Shown here piece after piece: positions 1 through 11,432 of a stretch of 64,000 nt of DNA. Origin of the DNA: Aureobasidium sp. EXF-3400 (lineage: Eukaryota; Ascomycota; Dothideomycetes; Dothideales; Saccotheciaceae); contig SWBL01000005.1 of assembly GCA_024195585.1 (NCBI GenBank), positions 186,001-250,000 on the forward strand, written 5' to 3'. Each line of letters opens with the position of its first letter. The first letter of the stretch is position 1. The position numbers and the translations under genes were made by a program. Below the pieces are notes generated by a model, which worked only from the letters and a program-made list of their open reading frames with translations, did no database searches and was not told the origin of the DNA.

Positions 1-57
1 AGGGGCTCAAACAGTTTACAGCTGGTCGCAACTGCTGAATAGACGACACTCACAACC

Positions 58-681
58 ATGGCCGCCCGTCTGCGCAAAACATTCCAGTACCCTTCCGAAG
101 ACGCAGACAACGACAACAGCGACCGTGAAGAACTCGACGAGGAAGAGCAGGAAACACTCATCGACGATCTAGCAAAGCGCGACCTGGACAATACCATCTT
201 CTACCGTCGTGCTTTCACCGCTCTACCTGCTGTAGCAGCCCTGGTTTACCTGCCTGTTCTGTTTTCCGCAGAGTCTTTCAGACATGTCTTGCTGGCTTTG
301 CTGTCCTTGACGGTACTGGGAGCCACTGTTTACATCTTGCTCTGTGTTCCTTCTGCGCCTGTCGCTGTCGACAGCTCAAGCTTGTCTGCCGCCATGATTG
401 ACGGCAGAGGCCCGTTAGATATTGCTCTGCCTTGGCTGAATGCTGTCCTCACTGCTGTGCTTGCCCTGTCTGGTGTGCTGGCTTGGAAGAAAGACCTGGG
501 CGACGAAGCCTGGCGAGCCTTTCTGCCTGGTGGTCCGTCTCACATCCGAATCTATATCCCACCATTCGCTAATTTGTCGTGTGTAGCCATCTTCCTCGTC
601 ACCATGTATGCTCGCTCTCAACTAGTCCCACTCGATGTCGCCAGCTTGGAACGTCTAAAGTACAATTACAAAGGTGCTTGA
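58..681 (+). CDS. Hypothetical four-helix membrane protein
   Basis: A single uninterrupted reading frame of 207 residues starts at the first ATG after the window edge. The first 45 residues are acidic and hydrophilic (a run rich in D and E near residues 17-35). After them come about four hydrophobic segments, near residues 52-70, 77-98, 122-143 and 168-187, so the product is probably an integral membrane protein with a cytosolic acidic N-terminus. I recognise no catalytic motif and cannot assign a family. It is convergent with PHO81, with only about 155 bases between the two stop codons, so the 3' untranslated regions probably overlap or abut. The gene reality is supported by its length, hydrophobic pattern and lack of competing frames. 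Function is unknown. Confidence 0.75.
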   Translation: MAARLRKTFQYPSEDADNDNSDREELDEEEQETLIDDLAKRDLDNTIFYRRAFTALPAVAALVYLPVLFSAESFRHVLLALLSLTVLGATVYILLCVPSAPVAVDSSSLSAAMIDGRGPLDIALPWLNAVLTAVLALSGVLAWKKDLGDEAWRAFLPGGPSHIRIYIPPFANLSCVAIFLVTMYARSQLVPLDVASLERLKYNYKGA

Positions 682-837
682 TTCTTTTTTGCTCCTTGCA
701 TGAATTCGATTATTCGTCATCAATCATCCTGCAACCTCCCAGTGATAGCCTCCCTTTTTTTCTGCAAGTGAACAAAACAACCGCCTCTATAAGTCAGTCC
801 TTGCGCCTTGCCTTGGTCCCATATCTATAGCCTGTCT

Positions 838-3800
838 TTACATATCGATGCTTTCGTGGAATCGCAAAACTGCGTTGTTGTCAAGATAGCCGTCCACCTC
901 GTCTGGCAGCGCGTCAAACGATGCTCGTGCAACCTGCTCTTGTGTTGTCGAGTTGGTCACATCGGCGATGAGTACCAGTCCTGCTGTCTTCACTGACTCG
1001 ATCAATGCAGGTACGAGCTCCTGTCGGTCATATTAGCCTGTGCTTGCTTCACTTGCCTCGTCAGCTACTTACCAGCAACCTGGAGCTGCACATCAGTCCC
1101 ATGAAGTTGTTGCTCTGCGCAATTCTGACGGCCTCCTTGACAGACGTCGTGGTACGTCCACTGCTGAACAATGGCCACTCTGCCTCTTCCGACATTGCTT
1201 GTTCAATGCCGAGGTCATTACACAATAGCACAGGATCTACAGACCGGATTAGTTATGTCTTGTAAAATGTGTGTTGATAACCACTTACAATTTGGCTGCT
1301 TCCAGTTGAGTGCTGTACAAATGTTGGCATTGTAAGAAGAGAACACGATTGATCTGATGAAGCCTTCGTTGGCTCCACGTAGTCGGCTTGCATGATCAAA
1401 CACTTCCTTCAACGAAGCATCCACAAACTCGTTGATGTTGCCCGTCGGGCCAAGTCGCAGTTGCTCCTCTTCGGCCTTTGTAGGGAAGAGCATGTGCACA
1501 TCGAGATGCATCTGCGGAGGCAGGATCTCGAGCACGTCACGGAGGGAGCACCAACATGTCGCGAGACCCTGCGCCAACAGCGTGCGCGAAGAATCAAGCA
1601 ACACTCTCAAGCTTTCAGGTCCCTTGCCATTTGCCTTGCCAATTGCGGAGAATTGCTCATAAGTCAGACGGCTGATGAGGTCGTTTCTCACACCGTACGC
1701 TGCAAGTGCCGATGGCATAGCCCACGAGGGATACAGGACTGGCACACCATCCTTGGTTGCCTGCACAAAGATGCGCATGTAATCTCCGCTCAAACTCGAA
1801 CCAGTGATGAGTGCGTTGGGCTGAGAGCTAATCTGGCTCGTCGCCTTCCAATACGTGGCAAATTGTGTGATCTCCATGGGAATTCCATGGAAAGGCGTGA
1901 CGACTTGGTACTTGAAGCTGATACGTCCAATAGCTCGGAGTCTAGGATCGAAGAGTTCAAGATGCCAGTTTCCAGAACTACTGTATCTGCGCGAGAACAC
2001 AAGTGACGACGCTGCACCTCTGGCAATGATCTTGGAACCAAATGTAGGGAAGATGTCGAAATCGATCGAGAAAGTGTCGAGGTTATCAATTTGGAAAGAG
2101 ATAACCTTGAACTCGTCCTGTATCGGCAATGGGATGTTGCGGGGGATAAGATCTGAAGACTTGGATGATATCGTCAACCTTGCTGCAGGGTACTTGTTGT
2201 CGCCATAGAACTCGATTGCCTCGGCATCCTGTGAATCGAAACTAATGACGATGAATGTTTTTGTTGTGTCGAGGAAGTTGTGACCATATCGTCTAAGAGG
2301 AATGATAGGAGGGGGCAAGGAAAGATCGGGAATTGCTTCCATATCTGCACTTGCAGGGATGGGCGCACTTGAGCTGAGGATAGATTGGAAAGTGGCAGGA
2401 GCGGGCGTTGGCTCTTCACGGGCAATTCCCCTACCGTGACCTGCCTTTTCCAGCAGACGCAAACAGTCCAAGTGGCCCTCCCATGCAGCGTAGTACATAG
2501 CGGAGAGGTCCTTCTCGTCCAATGTATCAACATCCACGCCCAGCTCGAGTAGGGCTTGTAGGCAAGACAAGTGACCTTCACTCGCAGCATGGAAGAGTGG
2601 AGTCCACTGATAGAGTTTGTCCGGTTGATCCAGGTTGGCTCCGTAGTTCTTCAACATCTGCAGAATCTGCGGACTGCGGCCTGATCTAGGAACCAGATGT
2701 TGTGGATAGAGGCCTTCTGCATCAGGCAAAATTTGTGGGTGGTATTGGAGAAGCAGGTCCACAATCGCAACCGATCCGTACTGGCAAGCCAGGTTGATTG
2801 GAACGTGGTCGGCTTCGCTAGTCGGATCTACGCGAGCACCAAGCTCCAAGACTGCCTGTACGGCGGCAAAGCGTGCATGCACAATACCGTGAATGAGAGG
2901 TGTAAAGTTGTCCAAGTCCTTATAGTCAACGCTTTCAGCAACGGGTGCGGCATTCGGAGAGGTACTCTCTATGCCCTGCATTGTGTTCGCGGAGTCGTGT
3001 TTAACAAGTTCCTTGACCGCGTCAACATGGCCGCGCATACAAGCGTAGTGTAGCGGAATGCGGCCATAGATGTCGGTCGCCATGGGATTTGCTCCACGCT
3101 CAAGTAACATTGTCAGGCTGAGTAGTCTTCCTGAGATTGAGAGCTCATGCAAGCAAGTACGTTCGTTGATCTCATCCACGTAATTCAAACTGACCAGGCC
3201 TGTCTCCAGTAAGGTCTTTTGCATCTCCAAGGGTGCGTCGTTGATTGTGCTGAGGAAGATGCGGCTGATGCGCTCTTTTGCTTCATCTGTGGACCCCAGT
3301 CTTGAGATCCACTCCTTGATTAGTGCTTCATTACCAGTATTTACTGCCTGTTGCATTTGCATTTCAATATCGTTGTCCTCTTGCGCACCTGCTTGGGGCT
3401 TTTGCTGTTGGTCGCCGCTGGGGATGTATTCAATCTTTTCACCTTCTGCCCAAGCGCCAAGTTCAAGCAAGCTTGATGTGGCTTGGTCGGAAAGATCTCT
3501 AATAACATCTCTGTTGAAGCAAGGTTGAATCTCTACGGCTCGCGAGAGATACAGCTCTTTTGTGCGCGACTTTGAAGTTTTGTCCCACTACAGTCTCATA
3601 TTAGCGATCGAGAGCCAGTGTTAATCGGGCAATAGATCCCACCTTTTTGAGGATCTTCGAGAAAGCCGTTTGATTGATCTCGATGAATTGCTACACCAGT
3701 CAGAACTCCCTTTCTTGAGTCGTGTTTGACACAACACACCTGTAGTTTGTCGAGATCACTGTTGAACAATCGGAAACCTTCGTCCAGTGTTACGAAGACT

Positions 3801-4381
3801 GTGGAAAGCTTTGAAGCAGACAGTCCACGAGCTTGTAATGACTTTTTTCTGTCCGCCAGAGTCTTTAACCGTAATTTGAGCTGGCAGTGATGTTAGACAG
3901 AGCAACAAAGGTCTGATCATTGATAGCATACCTCGGCCTCTTTCTGTAGGTAGAAGGTGTTGACCTTCTCCAGCTCACGTTCCTACAGAATCGTTAGTCT
4001 GTGATCATCAAGAGCGGGATCATGATCTTACTAGTCGGAAGAAGAATGTAGCTTTGTTTGCCTGTAATGAGGCTTGGGAGTCTGCAAGACCGCTTCCGGC
4101 ATTTGTGAGGTCTTGGGCGTGTATGACTGGTGTCGCACTGAGTTTTTTGATCAACTGTGGAACGTCAGTATGGAATGAATATTCATGCAAAAGTGGTGGG
4201 CGGCGGTATGGCGAGATGAATACCTTCTTGAGGGCTTTGTAGTCAACGAAGCTGGCAGCATATTCTGGAATATCCAGCTGCCTCTTCTGAATGTGTTTGC
4301 CGAACTTCCTGATGGCGGAACAGTCAGATTATGAGGATACAATTGATGTGAAAAACAGAAACTTGTGGTGATAACGTACAT
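838..4381 (-). CDS. PHO81: Cyclin-dependent kinase inhibitor/phosphate sensor, NUC-2/Pho81 family
   Basis: Nine exons give 1031 residues. Exons: 4381-4380, 4308-4224, 4154-4032, 3982-3932, 3880-3740, 3690-3643, 3587-1289, 1236-1073 and 1020-838; the frame is kept throughout. Residues 1-150 form an SPX domain beginning MKFGKHIQKRQ and containing the Y-K-x-LKK-LIKKL stretch. Ankyrin repeats follow (roughly residues 280-540), then a degenerate GDPD-like C-terminal module. This SPX-ankyrin-GDPD order is diagnostic of Pho81/NUC-2. In the family, the protein inhibits the Pho80-Pho85 cyclin-CDK when phosphate is low and so turns on phosphate-acquisition genes; SPX domains bind inositol pyrophosphates. 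The start codon itself is interrupted by the first intron (AT in exon 1, G in exon 2). Length is close to that of Neurospora NUC-2. Confidence 0.93.
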
Positions 4382-5761
4382 CTTGCCTGGGAGGGGTGGT
4401 TTGTTGGCGTTCTAAAATTATGGCGTAGAGGGGCTGACGAACAGCTCTGCTGTCGAAAGCGACAGAACGTGATTGGCAAACAAGCGACGAAGGTTAGTGA
4501 TGAGCGGCGGGCTTCACTCTTATTTGGACTGCAATGGTAATGACATATGGGTCCAGGCGAGATTGTTCGTGTTTGCGGTCAAAAAGGGCGTCAGACGAGT
4601 CTCGCGTCCACGTAGCAGCTTGCCGACGGCTGTTGAGAGGGGTCCTCAATGAGCATTGGCAAATGCCGCCAACCTAATAACCACGAAGTGGATCGTTCTC
4701 TGACTTTGTCTGGCCTCACCACGTTCAGAGGTTGGAGAAAGCACAAGTGCTGGAGAACGAGCACCGACCAATCAGAATTCGGCTGGGGCGAACGTGTGCT
4801 CCTCCCCCCTTCGTCGGAACTTCGTCCCTTCCTAAACAGGCGGCTTCCGCAAATTCAACCGAGCTATCATCGCTTTCCGTAGCTACACGATTTCAAGAGC
4901 TGTATTTCTCAACGCTCGACGCTCAAACTCACGATATTAGAAGCATCTTGTTAGTCAGAAGCTGCCAGTGCATACGCCACGTAGCCCGTATTCCTGTCTG
5001 TCGGTATTGCACGAGCGGCCAGGCTTCCTCCATCTATCTACGTCGTCTAATCATCTAGCTCAACTTGATGTCGCGTGCTCATCAAAAGATCCAGCCGGTT
5101 TCATTGCATGTCACCGCCCCACTAACCCACTGTTCTTCCCTCGTCGTCCCCCTGCTCTCCATGACCTTCATAACCTCCGCTTTCCCTGAATCATTGTCAG
5201 TGCCGGTCATCGTTTGTACTTACCTGACGTGGCATCAGCAAAGTCGATGATGTCCGTAATGAGCATGGGGCTTGCCCTGATATAACGTCTACTGTACCAG
5301 AATTCAGTCGTTCGTCCGTAAACCTCCGAACAGATCCAGGGTTGGTCAACCCACTGGTCAGCCCGAACATGGACACCATCACATGCGACAGTCCACCGCT
5401 TCTTTCACGTGTGATAGTTGTTATTGATGACCATGGAGCTCTTTCTTGCCGCTCTAGAGGACGTTCGAGGCCATCAATGGTTACCTAGGTAAGGTATGAA
5501 GGTTTGAAGTTTAGACTCGGTCGCAGTTCTGTCGGACCTTCCTTGGAGCTAGGGTTGCCAATTGCCAGATGTCAGCCATTGCCCTTTCCCTAAGCGCAGC
5601 ACAACACGTGCAAGCAAAACATGACTCTTGACCTCAACCACCGCATCAACCTCCCTAAGCTCGATACCAGCCAGGCGCCCTGCATCAATTTCCCGGCTCT
5701 TTGTTCTCCTTCTCACCTATTATTACCCTGCTTGATCTACTGCAACCTTTCGCAGTTCGTC
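4382..5761. other. Intergenic region, divergent promoters
   Basis: This is the space between the PHO81 start and the decayed oxidase gene. I see no convincing coding sequence; the short frames here have no family features. Two CACGTG E-boxes lie at 5406-5411 and 5605-5610. CACGTG is the core site of NUC-1/Pho4-type factors, but both sit more than 1 kb from PHO81, so a link is only speculative. Confidence 0.5.
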
Positions 5762-8010
5762 ATGCTCCTAGAACTCTACCAACCGCCGCCTGCAAAACTC
5801 GACACTTACTATATTCTTGGAGAGATTGCCTAGAAAGCTACTGCCTTAGCCGATGCTCATCCCACCATCGATTTGGACCTGCTTCGTCAGCTTGCCGATG
5901 GTGTTCGAGGCGACCGGGTTGGATCCGAGGATGCGACCCGCGCTTTGTGTCAGGTTTTCGAGGACACTTTTACTTTCGAAGTGCTGCACGGCCAGCTCAA
6001 TTCCGATTTGAAAGCGAAAGTCTCGGCATTTCTCAGTAGCACTCCAGCAGAGACCATCGCAGCCCAGGGCTTCGATCCTACCCGCGCGCCTCTGAGCTTG
6101 CACAGACATCCTTTTGGCGGCCGTGTACCTGATGCACACAAAAAGCATCACCTTTTTGGCGCCCGTGCCTATGCCAAGGTTGCACAAACGATAGATGCAG
6201 TGGAGAACCATCCGGTTGTGTTTGAGGACTGCGAGCAGACCAAAATCATGGAGGTTTGAACGGCCTTCGGATAGTACCACTCGACTGTTTGCTAACATAC
6301 CATCTAGGTCTATGCCGGCGTCCCTTTTCTCAACTGGCAACAGAATGTACACACCAGACCAGTCCTGACCTTCGTCCCATCTACTGTACTCGGCTTGCAG
6401 AATCTGATCAAGGCATATCCCCAAAAGCGCATCCGATGTAGTGGCTATCGACATACTAGATCCGGTTTCTTCGCAGAAGATGGAGATATTCTCGTCTCCT
6501 TTGTCAGCCTGCACCACGTCGCAAGCGTGCTACCGGAGATGATCAACCTTTTCACCAGCCAAATCGACGAGGCAGAGGTTTCGGGCGAGTTGAGGAGCAT
6601 CCAGACTTTCCCTCCTAGAGCAGGTGAAACAGATACCCAACGGGTTCGAGTTGGCGTGGCAGTCACTCCGGAAGAGCTTCGAGAATAGGCCATCGAAGAC
6701 GGCTGGTCGCTGCCTGTAGACGTCACAGCAGATGAGTAGGGCAGACGAGTTGTCCTGTCATTGTCGACGCGCAGCTGACTGTTTTTAGTATAACCACTGG
6801 TAGAATCATTGGGTCTATGTGCCATGGCTCTGGCTTCTCACACAAGTCTATCAACGACTATATCAGATCGCTTGAGTTCGTCGACGTAAAGGGCGAAGTT
6901 CAAACGATCACAGACCGTGGCGAATTGCATGCTGCATTGGGGTGCTTCGGGCTTCTAGGAATCATCACACACGTCACCTACGAAGTCAAGAAGATGACGT
7001 TCGCTGTCATGCAACCGCGCAAGGTAAAGACAATGCTTGCCATCCCACCTCCTGATACAAGCCAAGTCCCTGAAGCGTTGCATGTTGAGACCAGCCCTGA
7101 AGAACTCCAGGAAGCAATTACTGAGTTTGAACGACGAGCTGAGCAAGACCACTATACCGAGTGGTCATGGTTTTCCTATCAATCAGACGTTCTCGTCAAC
7201 ACATGGTCGACAGTGTCTGATAGCGAAGGGCAACAGGACTATACAACCCCTACTCAAGCATTCCTACAATGGATAGCGTCGTAGATCACCGCTGTCATTA
7301 TCGGTACCGACTTTTATGCTGACATACCAGCAAGGTGGCAATCTCAGTTGCTCGCAACAGGGAACATGGCCGTACTACCACCTTTGACCACTGATCCAGA
7401 TGATCTTGAGATCAAGACCAAACTGCCGAATGCACTCCACTTCCGCCGCGGCCGACACTATGCTCGCGCCAGAAACATGGAACTCGAATTACCAATACCG
7501 CCCTCATCAACAGACAAGAACAAACCTGATTGGACGACGGTAAGGAAAGCTTGGTGGAGTGTGATTGACTTGGTGTACCGCTCGGCGAATTCACCGATGC
7601 GACTGGCAATGGACATGAGGATTACAAGTGACAGCGAGATAATCATGGCTCCTCAACGTGGAAATAATTATGGTACCGTAGCTATTGAGATCGGATCGAT
7701 CACCGACACAGTCACTGAAGAAGAGTGGCAGACGTTCTGTCAAGGCTTGGTGGATGCGTTGATCACACTTGCTCCTGAAGGTAGGCTTCGCCCACATTGG
7801 GGAAAAGAGTGGGTGAATATGCGGTTTGGTGGTCTTCCAGCTCGAGAATATATCAGGACGGTGGCATACAAGAGCGAGATCCCAGAATGTCTGGCAGTTC
7901 TGGAAAAGATCGGCAAACGACAAGGGTGGACTTTGCAGGACTTGCACAAGAAATTCTCTAACAAGTTGTTGGACGATATATTCTTCTGCGATACTCAAGC
8001 TCATGCTTGA
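5762..8010 (+). pseudogene. FAD-linked oxidase, D-arabinono-1,4-lactone oxidase-like, inactivated
   Basis: Three exons (5762-6253, 6308-6735, 6789-8010) join in one consistent frame of about 714 codons. The frame carries an FAD-binding (PCMH-type) region, including a CHGSG motif near 6818, and an ALO-type C-terminal domain with PHWGKEW near 7791. The frame is broken by in-frame TAG at 6686-6688 and 7282-7284, both where related proteins would be expected to have tryptophan (from memory of the family). A third TAG at 5831-5833 lies in the N-terminal part, but it could instead be the acceptor of an unseen intron. Splice sites and the rest of the frame are intact, so inactivation looks recent. 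All changes fit a C-to-T transition in a CpA context. The family oxidises sugar lactones or related polyols with FAD. No in-frame ATG exists between 5834 and about 6247, which supports an upstream start. Confidence 0.75.
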
Positions 8011-8344
8011 CTGGTCAATTCTGTCCTAGCCATGTAGACCTATAGTACTAGTAGACGATTACCTCAAGATGCCTGTTGTTGTTGAGTGAGATGCCAAGAT
8101 GTGGCTGAGAGCAAGTCTGTGGCTGCACTGTGGCTCGATCTGTGCGCTGACCTCCACGGACCCACAAGCAATCTATTACATCTTCTATATCAACATCGTG
8201 TCGCATTCACGAACCACCGAACTATATCGTAACGTTCGAACAAGCCATTACGCCTTCTACAGCGCTTTCATCTAGCTGCCCGACGTCGAAACTCCGAAGT
8301 CGCAAAACCTTACAGTCAAGTTTTCATACGCACAGCTCGCCACC
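8011..8344. other. Intergenic region upstream of CBP4
   Basis: No gene is visible. This stretch probably holds the 3' end of the oxidase transcript and the promoter of CBP4. Confidence 0.5.
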
Positions 8345-9044
8345 ATGCCAGGCGTAAAGTTGTGGGCAAAGATGATAGGATCGTATGCGCCTTCTCCCAT
8401 CTGATCATACTTGCGCGGAGTATCTTTACTGACATACTATTCATGTAGAGGCGCTGTCCTGTGTATCGGCGGTCCTTACCTGATCTACTACGTCACGCCA
8501 ACCGAAGAGGAATTGTTCATGGTTAGTAATTTTTTCTTCTCTTGTAAATCATGTCGGAGTCGTGTACAGGACGGACTTTCGCATTTGATGGCAGATGATT
8601 AAATTCGCAATCGTGGATGTGCGAGCTAATGTAATTTGCGACTATAGAGATACAACCCCGAGTTGCAGAGAAGGTCGCTGGAGAACCGCAAAGAGAAGCA
8701 AGAGAACTTCAACGAGTGGGTTGCTCAGCTCAAGAAGCACTCGAAGAGTGATTTGCCTCGTAAGTCTATTTTATTCTCGTGTTACCGATTCCTTTCCCTT
8801 AATCTTTTTTTTTTTTTTTTTGACTCGTCTTCTACAATTGCATTTCGAGAAGTCTCCTCTTCTGCCATCTACCCTTGAAACGGCATAATATACTGACTCA
8901 ACCTCTTTTAAAGTCTGGACAGCCTGGGACAAGGAATCCGCCGCACACAAGGAAGCAGGCACAGCCCGCCTGATCGAAGAGCGCAGAATCGCCGAACAGG
9001 CCGCACAAGCCAGAAGAGACGAGATCAAGAGCTCTGCCGCCTAA
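8345..9044 (+). CDS. CBP4: Cytochrome bc1 complex assembly factor Cbp4
   Basis: Four exons (8345-8382, 8449-8521, 8648-8759, 8914-9044) encode 117 residues; all introns are GT-AG. The N-terminus [13 protein letters not shown] leads into one hydrophobic helix ending [10 protein letters not shown], followed by a basic-acidic helical part with the conserved stretch [14 protein letters not shown]. This is the layout of Cbp4: a small inner mitochondrial membrane protein with one helix and a helical tail in the intermembrane space. In yeast, Cbp4 works with Cbp3-Cbp6 on newly made cytochrome b during complex III assembly. Length matches the usual fungal family. Intron 3 (8760-8913) contains a long poly-T run near 8806-8821. 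The first exon is only 38 bases. Confidence 0.9.
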
Positions 9045-9674
9045 AAGTCCTCTGACCAAAATATGACAGAGTAAGAGAACAGGCGAGAGAGTTTTGGGTC
9101 TGTTTTTCATAACACTTTATGTATTTCTAGGACTTGCAAGTCAATACGCTGCTTTTTTTTCTTCTTCTTGTGTCGAAGTCTGTTACTTTTCCGGCTCTCT
9201 CTTACGGTGAAAAAGACTGCTATTCGACTATTAAAATGAACAATGGTTTCGAGATACTGGCGAAGGTCCACTGAAGAGCTTTCACCAGTTGAAATCTCTC
9301 TGGACATGTCTTCTTACCTGGAAACAAACGTGCATCTTGACAGCTACAGGTAATAAGGCCAGCCAAAGGTGAGGATATAACTTCCCATGGAGAAACAGTC
9401 GATAGCCTTGTGTTCTCATCGCAAGATCGTCCAATATGCTCGGGGCTCCCATCTACACCATCCACAGAATGATGGTCCTCGACAAGCCTCTCATCGAAGA
9501 GATGATTCTGAGGGCTCACAAGATCCTCACCTACAAGGTCGATGCTTCAAGTGGCGACACGTGCAAATCGCGCATTGTTACAGCCTATACTTTGGGACAA
9601 GAGGTATGTCAGGGTGTGTCATTAAGATGTTCGTTCCCATCTTCGACAATCGCATTTTCTCGTATTATCTTGAC
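9045..9674. other. Intergenic region, convergent 3' ends
   Basis: This is the space between CBP4 and a minus-strand hypothetical gene. An 80-codon frame at 9436-9678 has no recognisable features and I do not call it. It probably holds both 3' untranslated regions. Confidence 0.4.
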
Positions 9675-10331
9675 TTAATCATCATCAAGCATGATGACCG
9701 GGAGACCCTTCGAAGTAAGCATCTCAGGGGCCAAACCAGACTCGCTAGCAAGGTCGACAACGCTCTCCTCAATTTTAACCTTCTCATCTGACGAAGCCAT
9801 CTTTTTAGGCACCATCCTGACTTTAGGCTTTGGTGTTCCCCTCAAGCCCGACACTTTTGCAGCAATCTCTCTTTTGGTAGTTTCCCATTTCTCGGCTGCC
9901 TCCTCTGGGCTCAGGGGTGTTTCCCCGATCTCCTCAGCCTCCTCGAACAGACAAGAAACGTGTTCTCCATCTCTGGTTCTTCTGGCGTCGATCTCCTGAG
10001 CAGCTACCTCGAGCATTTGCTCCCTTTTTTGGTGGTCCATCTCGAAGATGTATTGATCTGATTCTTTGACTAGGGACTTTGCACGCTTTCTGGCAGCGTT
10101 GTCGTTTGCCAGACACTCCTTGTAGGTGACGAATTTGTTGCTTGGGGTGCGGGCTTTGAGCTGTGGTGGCTTTGATATAGGGGTTATGGGAGGAAGGTTG
10201 ATCGTAGGCTTGTGAGCAGAGTTTGAGCCAGAAGGAGTGTTGGGCGTGCTGTGTATGGCCATGACTTCTTGTTTCTGCAAAGACTGAATTTGATATCCTG
10301 ATCGAGGCAAATAGGTGTTAATGACAATCAT
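9675..10331 (-). CDS. Hypothetical low-complexity protein
   Basis: One frame of 218 residues. The likelier start is the second methionine, at 10262, giving 195 residues beginning MAIHSTPNTPSGS; the 23 upstream residues could be untranslated leader. The product is hydrophilic, with a Pro/Ser/Thr-rich N-terminus (to about residue 65 of the longer form), a charged helical middle with KRAKSLVKESDQ and KREQMLEVAAQEIDARR, and an acidic tail ending MLDDD. There is no signal peptide, membrane segment or known domain. Single-exon, apparently isolated, with repeat-bearing DNA upstream. Possibly a lineage-specific nuclear or cytosolic protein; function unknown. Confidence 0.5.
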   Translation of the reverse strand: MIVINTYLPRSGYQIQSLQKQEVMAIHSTPNTPSGSNSAHKPTINLPPITPISKPPQLKARTPSNKFVTYKECLANDNAARKRAKSLVKESDQYIFEMDHQKREQMLEVAAQEIDARRTRDGEHVSCLFEEAEEIGETPLSPEEAAEKWETTKREIAAKVSGLRGTPKPKVRMVPKKMASSDEKVKIEESVVDLASESGLAPEMLTSKGLPVIMLDDD

Positions 10332-11432
10332 GTCAAACTAGCGAGACAAGGCCGAGCATACTGACTTTTGGCTGGTTGAAGATCTTTGGTGCTTTGATCA
10401 ACAAGGTTGATGTTCCTATATAGACTCTGAATAGAATAATAGGCTTCATATTTATATCCTTGATGCATTGATGTATTGCAAGGTGAATAGGAATCGGAGA
10501 GAAATCATGTGCGTTTGTCGTCGTCGTTGCCTGTTTGTCGACAAAATGATAACACGGGGCTTACTGTAGTGAGACCAGGCACGAGCACTGGGTGCTGAAC
10601 GCATCACATATGACAACGACAGCTCCTGAGTGTTTCCGCGACGATGATATAGGGAGGTCGGTCGTGTTGATCCAGGCGCGAGCACTGAGGCTCCGATGGA
10701 TCACAAGCAATAACAAAACTATTTGGATCTCAATGTGACAACGTTGTGAGACAAAAGTGAGCATAAATACAAGTGTCAAGTCTCTCACAGATCATACTTG
10801 TGAACGAAAATTGTCGAAATCATGATTTATGAAGCCAAAAGGAGTGTGTTGGTGGTGACGATCCAGGAATATTCACTCTAGTAACAATGGTAGTCTTCGA
10901 AGGTCGGTGTGAGGACACTATTGCATTATAGTGAGCCACTAGGCACGAGCAGGCTCCAGTGATATCACATGGAAGAATGACAGTCGTCAGATGAATATAT
11001 TGTGAGATCAGGGGGTGTGCTGTTGCTGCGGTCTGTCGACATGGCTCGCTAACACCACATTTGAAGCGAAGAGAGGCTCTGTAATTGGGGCAGCCGTACG
11101 GGGCTGTAGAAGGCAACTGCGAACGAGATCGTCTCCTGCCCCTTACACGACGGTACTTGGAACCGGAGCGCACTTGCTATAAGTTAGCTTCCGAAAGCCG
11201 AGCAGCCACAGGAACATTATGACATATCGTCTCGACAAGCTGAGATAGAACATCGTTCCTGATTCGACAACAACCCTTTCCGACCTAATCGTTTCGACAA
11301 ACTATGATCAGAACAAACCAGGGACAAAATGTTGCATGGTATAGCAGGCAGGTGCGAATAAGACATGTGATCGTTGCTATTATATTGTTCTGTGATGATA
11401 ACATTGCCTGTATAAGCGCTGCAGAGAATCCT
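10332..11432. other. Intergenic region with degenerate repeats
   Basis: About 1.1 kb without a believable gene lies between the hypothetical gene and the 3' end of XPF. Short frames on both strands look random. It carries three related copies of a roughly 45-base motif, listed separately. Confidence 0.5.
10575..10983 (+). repeat. Three diverged copies of a ~45-base motif
   Basis: Copies at about 10575-10621, 10672-10718 and 10940-10983 share the core AGGC[AG]CGAGCA, then a GCTC-like block, then ATCACA and an A-rich end with ATGACAG or a variant. Spacing is irregular (97 and 268 bases), so this is a dispersed degenerate repeat rather than a clean tandem array. Confidence 0.55.

Noticed and set aside
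5831..7284. UAG reassignment or programmed readthrough as an explanation for the stops in the oxidase gene.
   Set aside because: Other genes in the window end normally in TAG (for example DUF3328 at 59950 and RAM1 at 42890), so UAG is a stop here; decay is simpler.
9436..9678. 80-codon plus-strand frame between CBP4 and the next gene.
   Set aside because: No domain, no splice continuation, and it overlaps the 3' end of a better-supported minus-strand gene.
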